From: Stercorarius parasiticus
Taxonomy: Eukaryota > Chordata > Aves > Charadriiformes > Stercorariidae
Length of the DNA: 64,000 nucleotides
NCBI GenBank assembly: GCA_013396915.1
Contig: VWZL01001371.1
Location: forward strand, 729,234 to 793,233
Direction of reading: 5' to 3'
How positions within the stretch are numbered: the first letter of the stretch is position 1; each line of letters starts with the position of its first letter. This document shows positions 26,871 through 64,000 of this stretch, piece by piece. Under the pieces are notes generated by a model. It worked only from the letters and a program-made list of their open reading frames with translations, ran no database searches and was not told the DNA's origin. Made by a program: the position numbers and the translations under genes.

Positions 26871-27170
26871 GTGGAGCTTTCACGTTCGGGGCCGCCTTTT
26901 GCAGCCACGGCGGTGGCGCAGCTCGGCCGCCGGCGCAGCCCTGCCCGCGGGGCTCAGGGAGTTCGCAGCTCGGGGGGTGAAAGGCCGCTTGCGTTTCTCC
27001 TCTGCGCTGCTCCCCCGCGGAGACACTCGTGTGGCGGTACCTCATTGCACTCCGCAGCGTCCCCGCAGCTCCGTGCCCCCGCGGCGGCTCCGCATCGGCC
27101 CGGCCCGGGAGGGGGCGGCAGATGCCGCGGGACCGGCGCCGCCGCCGGCGNACGTTTTGGGAGTTTTTAC
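26871..27170. promoter_or_regulatory. CpG island inside MAGI3 intron 1 (candidate alternative promoter)
   Basis: By hand count there are roughly 40 CpG dinucleotides in about 270 bases between 26881 and 27151. This is far denser than the surrounding intron, and the core is GC-rich (GCGGCGG, GGCCCGG, GCCGCCGCCGG). Dense unmethylated-type CpG content usually marks a vertebrate promoter. The island does not encode the PDZ0 sequence expected in the canonical first exon, so it is not that exon. It could be an alternative MAGI3 promoter, a noncoding RNA promoter or an orphan island. A single N at 27151 interrupts its 3' side, so its true extent is uncertain. Confidence 0.55.
27151..27151. other. 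Ambiguous base N, probable collapsed assembly gap
   Basis: A lone N follows GCCGCCGCCGGCG at the edge of the CpG island. Such sequence commonly fails in sequencing, so bases may be missing here. Confidence 0.7.
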
Positions 27171-28662
27171 CCTGTAATTCAGCAGCGGGCTCCAGGAACG
27201 AGGGAACGCAATTCCTCTGTCACATCCATTCCCTTAAAATACGTTTTTGTGCGAAAGACTACAGGGAAAGCCCCAGTAATGAATTATGTAGCTTAATAGG
27301 AAACTCGCATGCTTTTAATAAACTGCTACTGTGAAAAATTGCTTTTATAATTAACAGTAAGGCATTTTTCCGAAAGTCTGAGAGGCAGATGCCCTGTACT
27401 CGTCGGCTGGCCCCCAGCACTGCAGCTCCCCATCGGTGCCGAGATGCCCCATCCCAGGAGGGCTCGGCCGGGAGCTCCGCAGCACGGGGCGGCAGATGCC
27501 GTCAGCCGTGCCTCCGGCAGGTTGCCACCTGTGTCTGTCTGCGTGAAATAAGGGTAAAAACGAAATGGAGATTTTCCACCTGGTCTTCAGAGCGATTTAT
27601 GGGGGATGTCGCAGACCCTCCGTGTACTGGCAGCATTAGCCAGACGCGCTTGTCACATTATTTTGCTGTCATGCTGTTATTGGGCAGTGGCATAAAATCT
27701 TCACAGATTGAATTCTTAGAATTTATTTGCATATTTAAACTTTGTGTTTGCTGGTTTACCAACATTGCTAATTTAGAAATGGACTTCTTTGTGTTGAGCT
27801 CTAGTAGCACCATGGCAATACTCATCTCCTTGCAGTTGCAGCATGTATATATACTGCAGCGTTTCCATGACAGGTTGGATGTATAAATAGCCATCTTCAT
27901 CCTGTTTAGGTACAGCAGCGAAGGCAACTTCACCATTGCGGTTTGTGGTGTGATGAGAAATGAAAGCCACTACCCCCGTTTTTCACGTCTCCATCACTCA
28001 TCCTTGCTCCTGCCCTTCACAGCGCTGTGTTTCGCTGCAGTGGTACTTCAGCCTCTTTTTCTTCTGCAGTCACTTAGTTTTCCTTAGCCAACTGCAGTGT
28101 GCATATCCTCATTTAGACGCTTCCTTTGTGGTTAATTTAAATTAAAACTGAAAGCAAGAGCCTTGTGCCTGTTCATCTTGCAGAACCTGAATGGTTTAAA
28201 GTACATTATTCCTCTTGACTGGTCCCTGTGTTGCGTGTGTCATCCTTCAGAGAGAGCTCAGCAGCACAACAAACACCAACCCGACACTCATTAGGTCATT
28301 TCGGAGAGTCTGATACACGAGGTTCTCCTAAAAGCCTGCGTGAAACAATGTAAAGGAGCATGTTCAGCTCCTGCGGGGAGAAATATCTGGCTTTTGCGTA
28401 AGAACAAGCTCTGGAGGTTGCCTAAAGCATCCTTACTATTACTTTATTTTTCTGCTTTCTAATGCACCCCATTCTCTATGTGACTTTCTGTCATTTTCTC
28501 TCTGCCTACTCTTCTGTTTGACTTTCTTCTGTTTTCCCCAGGCAGTCCTTTCAATCTCCAATTTAGTCATCTTGGTCTCAGAGCACAGTCCAATCTGTAA
28601 GGTTTTATGTTAAGATTAACCCCTCAGTGTGGACGCATCCTTAGCAGCAGCTTTGCTTTTAC

Positions 28663-28676
28663 TTTTTTTTTTTTTN
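28663..28676. repeat. Poly-T tract ending in N
   Basis: Thirteen consecutive T residues (28663-28675) are followed by a single N at 28676. The homopolymer length and the join are therefore unreliable. Confidence 0.8.
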
Positions 28677-29090
28677 GAGGGTAAGATCAGTGAATAAATA
28701 AAGTCTCTGTAATTCTACATCCAGGACAGATTTTCACCTCTTGGCCAAGTTTTTCCAACATGCTGCGCTCTGAACATAGCTAACAACCAGATTTGTCTGC
28801 CCAAGAGAAATATGTGTGTATTGATCTGCCTAAGTGAAATATGCTGGTATTGTTAAAGCGCAGTGCTATAGATCTGGCTCTGACAGGGAGATGGATGGGC
28901 CATTTTAGTGGTAAAACATTTTTTAATGTTGAGAAACCATCTTGTCTACAAACAATAAAGTGATTTGTAGTAACAAATGGAAAATATTTTTCTTGCTGGA
29001 GATTACACCACTTGTTTTCATTTTCCATGACATGTTTTGCTCATTATGCTGCAGGAGGCGAATCCAAGGTTTTATACAGAACAGCTCGCA

Positions 29091-29310
29091 ATGGCGAAGC
29101 AGGGAATTGTGCGGGGCCCGGTGTCGTCGTGGACGAGGGCGCGGGCCCCGTGTCTGTGAAGGAGCCGGGGGACAGGGACAGGGACGGCAGGGGATGGGGA
29201 CGCTGCCATCCCCGCTGTGCCGGCGGGCTCTGCTGGGTGGGCCGTGCCACGCCGCGCCTGGAGGGCCGCGGGGGCTGACCTGTGGGGCCGCCCCGGCGCT
29301 GCCGGGTGCT
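29091..29310. promoter_or_regulatory. GC-rich, CpG-containing patch in intron 1
   Basis: This 220-base patch is GC-rich with repeated GGGACAGGGACAGGGAC-like purine/C runs and many CpGs (GCGGGGCCCGG, GTCGTCG, GAGGGCGCGGG). It lies 2 kb downstream of the stronger island. It may be a regulatory element or merely GC-biased intronic sequence; there is no promoter motif I can name. Confidence 0.3.
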
Positions 29311-30156
29311 GTCTATGCTTCTGGACGATTTTCAAATGGCAGCGTTAAAGCAGGGTGAGAATGGAGTTCCTTTGGGGCTGAGGCTGGCGTTACGCACTGG
29401 GGTGCTGGGGCATTTGCTGTGGGGCTTGGGGTGGTTTTGTTTGGGTTTGGTTAATTCACGGACAGCACAGGCCTCCGCGAAGGGCGGGCTGATGGGTAAT
29501 CATGGTGTCACTTTTAAACACTTTCCAGCATGCCGTTGTTTTGCTTGGAGGGCTAAGGGCGCAAATGGAAATGCAGTTTGCCGTTACTGGGTGGTGGTAG
29601 CCGAGGTAACGTTTGAGACCTCAGGTGTGTGTCTGCCCTTAACTTGGCAAAAAGGGAAGGGAAAGTATAAACCTGCCAAAACCAAAACGTGCAACCGACC
29701 TTGCAGCGGTGACGCACAGTTGGGAAAGCTTGGTTAGTGGTGGTGGATGGGTTTTGGTGGTTTTGGTTTGTTGGGTTTTTTCCAAATCGGACGTTTCATG
29801 TAAGTACAGTGATCTCGGGTTAAGGTGTGGGTCTGTGCCCCGTCGCATTCCTGGGCCTTTGGCGGGGTCTCCTCAGCCCCGGGTCTCGGCTCCTCTAGAG
29901 TCACCCCCGCGGCAGTTTTATACGTTTCATAACCTGCTGCTGACGTGGCTCCAAAGGAGCAGTTGTGAGTTCCAGCGTTGGCCCCCGCGGCTGTGACACA
30001 CCAGCGCACGCCTGCTGCTGGCCGTCTCCTGCGGTGGGCTCCGAACACAAAGACCTCAGAGTCTTTTTTCCCTAAAGCCCCGCGTGTTCTGCTGTAGTAC
30101 GTAACTTAAATTTATCAAGGTCACTGAACCCTATTTAATGTGCTTTCTGGAAAGAT

Positions 30157-30196
30157 GACAGGGTACAAAAGATTGTTTTGTACCCTTCTGTCAGAA
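30157..30196. repeat. Inverted repeat / hairpin near the end of intron 1
   Basis: GGGTACAAAA (30161-30170) pairs perfectly with TTTTGTACCC (30176-30185) around a GATTG loop. After a 3-nt bulge on the right arm the pairing continues with TGACA against TGTCA. The total stem is about 15 bp. It may be the centre of an old palindromic transposon or a structured intronic RNA element. It lies about 620 bases before the exon 2 acceptor. Confidence 0.75.
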
Positions 30197-30812
30197 GGAT
30201 GAAGCAGTAATACAAGAGCTCAGTTATTTGTGTGCTGAAGGGGCCGTGGTTATCTAGTGATATGACAGATTCGCTAATGATACCTGACAGAAGTATTGCA
30301 AGGAATAATTGTAAAAAAACCTCTTCTATCATGCAGTGTTTTTAAAAAGAAAATATTTTCTTTCTATAATGTCAAGAATGCAGATTCCCATGTGACAAAA
30401 TATTGAGTTTGGGTGCCTAGCCAGTAGGTGAAAATTGAGTAGAAAGTATTCTCGCTATATTTTGAAGCAGTTTCCTGTCTGTAGAGAGTTTTAATTTTGG
30501 TAGCAGATTTTGTATTTTAATACTTTTTATTGATTTCTAAACAATTCCAGAATATTGTCACTGTCTTGCTTGGGAGATACTGAGGTTGGATGGTTGTTGC
30601 TCAGCTGTGCTTAAAATCAGTGTGCTGATTTACACCAGCAGAGTCAGGCTTTGGCAGCGTAGAATGGCTTTTCCGGTAAGGTTGCTGCATTAAAAGCAAC
30701 CCAACTCTTTCCGCGGCTTTCTTTTTTTGTAACATTTATAGCAGTGAAATGCCATGTTTGTTGTAAGATCCTACTTAATTTTTACAAGTTATTCTTGTTT
30801 GTTGTTTTTTAA

Positions 30813-62493
<31,681 letters not shown>

Positions 62494-64000
62494 CTGACAC
62501 TTGTTTTTAGAACATGTTTTAATCAAGTTTCTAATAATGGTCCTTTAAAAGCATTGTTTCTTTTCACGAAGTTGTCATTTTTTTCAGAAACTGGTTAGAG
62601 GGTGGAAAGCATTTGATTCGTTCTTAAATTATGTCAGCTGCATGAAGGACCTTTTGGATTGCTTAAATGAAACTCTTCCATAAGCTGCTGTCCCCTTGTC
62701 CTCTGACGGCGGTGTTCTGCTGCTCCCAACGTTGCACTGCTGCGGCTTTCTCAGATAGTGTTGTGAGTTCTGAACAAAATTATTTAATGCCTCTATTGCC
62801 AATGTGATCATGACTCACTTCTTGTTCTTGTGCCAAGTTATCTACTGTATCCGGTCAATCTAATCCTTCTCGTATGTATTCCAGTCACAGGAAGGACAAG
62901 GTTGTGTTTGAAATGGGTATTTTCTCCAGAGCATGTTGCATGTTTACATAAGGAAATCCACGTGTTCTTCCCGGGTCAGTGAGGAGATGGGTGAGTTGGT
63001 TCTGTCAGTTCTAGGGCAGCAGATGAGCCACTGATGCCGTTCAGTCGATGGCTTTTCTGAAATTTTTATACCTAATACAAAATCGTGTAGATAAAAATTA
63101 TATTTGGCATAATCAGTGTTTTGTAATTTTGCTTTTTATGAACACAGCAAAATTGCTTTATTTCCTTGATTCATAAGGATGCTCACAACAACTCTTGGCA
63201 AACATCTGTCTGAAGAGAGAAAATTCTGGGTTCTGTTAAATAACATAATTCCTTGTTTCAGTTGTGGCACTGTGTCATCCTGCGCGTTCTTTGTGAACAT
63301 TAGCAATGAGTGCACGTTCCTTTTCGGCCTCATCGTGGTGCTGTAAGCTCAACTCCCATCTTTAATTATTTCATGCTAGTTAGGAATGGGGTTTTTTCCC
63401 TCCATAGAGGCAACAACTGACCTTTAGACCGAACCAACTGCCGAAGCAGCTTCTTAAATGAAGTTCCTGCCAGTGTATTAGACATCTCCCATATTGTACT
63501 TCGAAGGCGTGAGCTGTTCTAGGAGTGGTAAACAGGACGATGCACAGGGTACATGAGACTTAATATCTATCGTTTGGGCTATAACCGTATTCTATAAAGA
63601 GGGATGTTACCATGGACTCTACTGACACAGCAGCCTGCATAAAGCCAAGGGGGTTATTTTTGTCATAGTTTTAGTGACGATTTCCTGCCATGTTCGCTTT
63701 TAGCAACCACAACAAAGTGGTAGGAGGAGCCCATTGGTCCGGTTTGCAGGAGGAGGAAGGAGTAAAAGGTCAGGCTTTACTTACTCGTGTTAAAATTCAG
63801 ACTAATAACGATTTGCTGTTTGAAAGTGAGTATCTCGTTTTGGCTTTGAAACATTTGATGTTTTTAAAGCTTAATGAAGCACAGTTCTAAGTTGAATTCT
63901 TTAGAAGTACAGATGACTACTCAAACAGCTTTTTAAACAAAGACTTTGAAAATTAAATGGGCTTTAAAGCAGATCTGAACTGTGCTCTGCTGCTCGACGT
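62494..64000 (+). other. MAGI3: MAGI3 3' UTR and possible downstream sequence
   Basis: No further coding sequence is recognised after the stop codon. I find no AATAAA in these 1.5 kb. The nearest variant hexamers are GATAAA near 63090 and ATTAAA at 63952-63957, so the long transcript may end near the window edge or beyond it. Confidence 0.7.
63952..63957 (+). terminator. Possible poly(A) signal (ATTAAA) of the long isoform
   Basis: ATTAAA is the strongest poly(A)-type hexamer in the visible 3' region, followed by TGTGCTCTGCTGCT. The true end of the transcript cannot be fixed from sequence alone. Confidence 0.3.

Noticed and set aside
26871..27296. Open frames across the CpG island as a possible MAGI3 first exon
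   Set aside because: The translations do not resemble the N-terminal PDZ0 region of MAGI proteins and they cross an N. Only a regulatory role is proposed.
62494..64000. A second gene downstream of MAGI3
   Set aside because: Open frames here are short and show no similarity to any protein I know; the region is best read as 3' UTR or intergenic.

Overview
This window is vertebrate genomic DNA, most likely from a bird. It has widely spaced GT-AG exons, moderately short introns, many CpG-rich patches and a degraded CR1-type LINE tail near 60.6 kb. Nothing in it looks bacterial or viral. The avian assignment is an inference; a crocodilian or turtle is not excluded.

The one gene I can support is MAGI3 on the plus strand. 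MAGI3 is the membrane-associated guanylate kinase, WW and PDZ domain-containing scaffold of cell junctions. Twenty coding exons lie between 30814 and 62493. I number them exons 2 to 21, assuming that a single first exon (start codon and the N-terminal PDZ0 domain) lies upstream of the window. All 20 exons join in frame and give 1,368 complete residues plus the stop codon. In order they encode the shortened guanylate-kinase-like (GuK) domain (exons 2-4), WW1 (exons 5-6), WW2 (exons 7-8), PDZ1 (9-10), PDZ2 (10), a proline-rich linker (11-12), PDZ3 (13-14), PDZ4 (15-16), a disordered linker (17-18), PDZ5 (19-20) and a long serine/lysine-rich tail (21). Comparisons with other MAGI proteins are from memory.

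Layout: 1-30813 is the 3' part of intron 1. It has no recognised gene, but it holds a very CpG-dense island (about 26.87-27.17 kb), a weaker GC-rich patch (about 29.09-29.31 kb), a three-copy 41-bp minisatellite (10472-10594) followed by an inverted repeat, and other small repeats. The exon-bearing part is 30814-62493. The sequence from 62494 to the end is 3' untranslated or downstream, with no canonical AATAAA.

The most interesting element is a probable alternative last exon at 60846, inside the last intron. It joins to exon 20 in frame, adds 16 residues after PDZ5 (SLAPSSLCPYVKPEQH) and stops, and an ATTAAA hexamer follows. It resembles the C-terminal segment of MAGI2. The gene would therefore choose between a short form ending just after PDZ5 and a long form whose tail carries seven SPx(K/R) motifs. 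Single N characters at 27151, 28676 and 55596 sit beside GC-rich or homopolymer sequence and probably mark collapsed assembly gaps.
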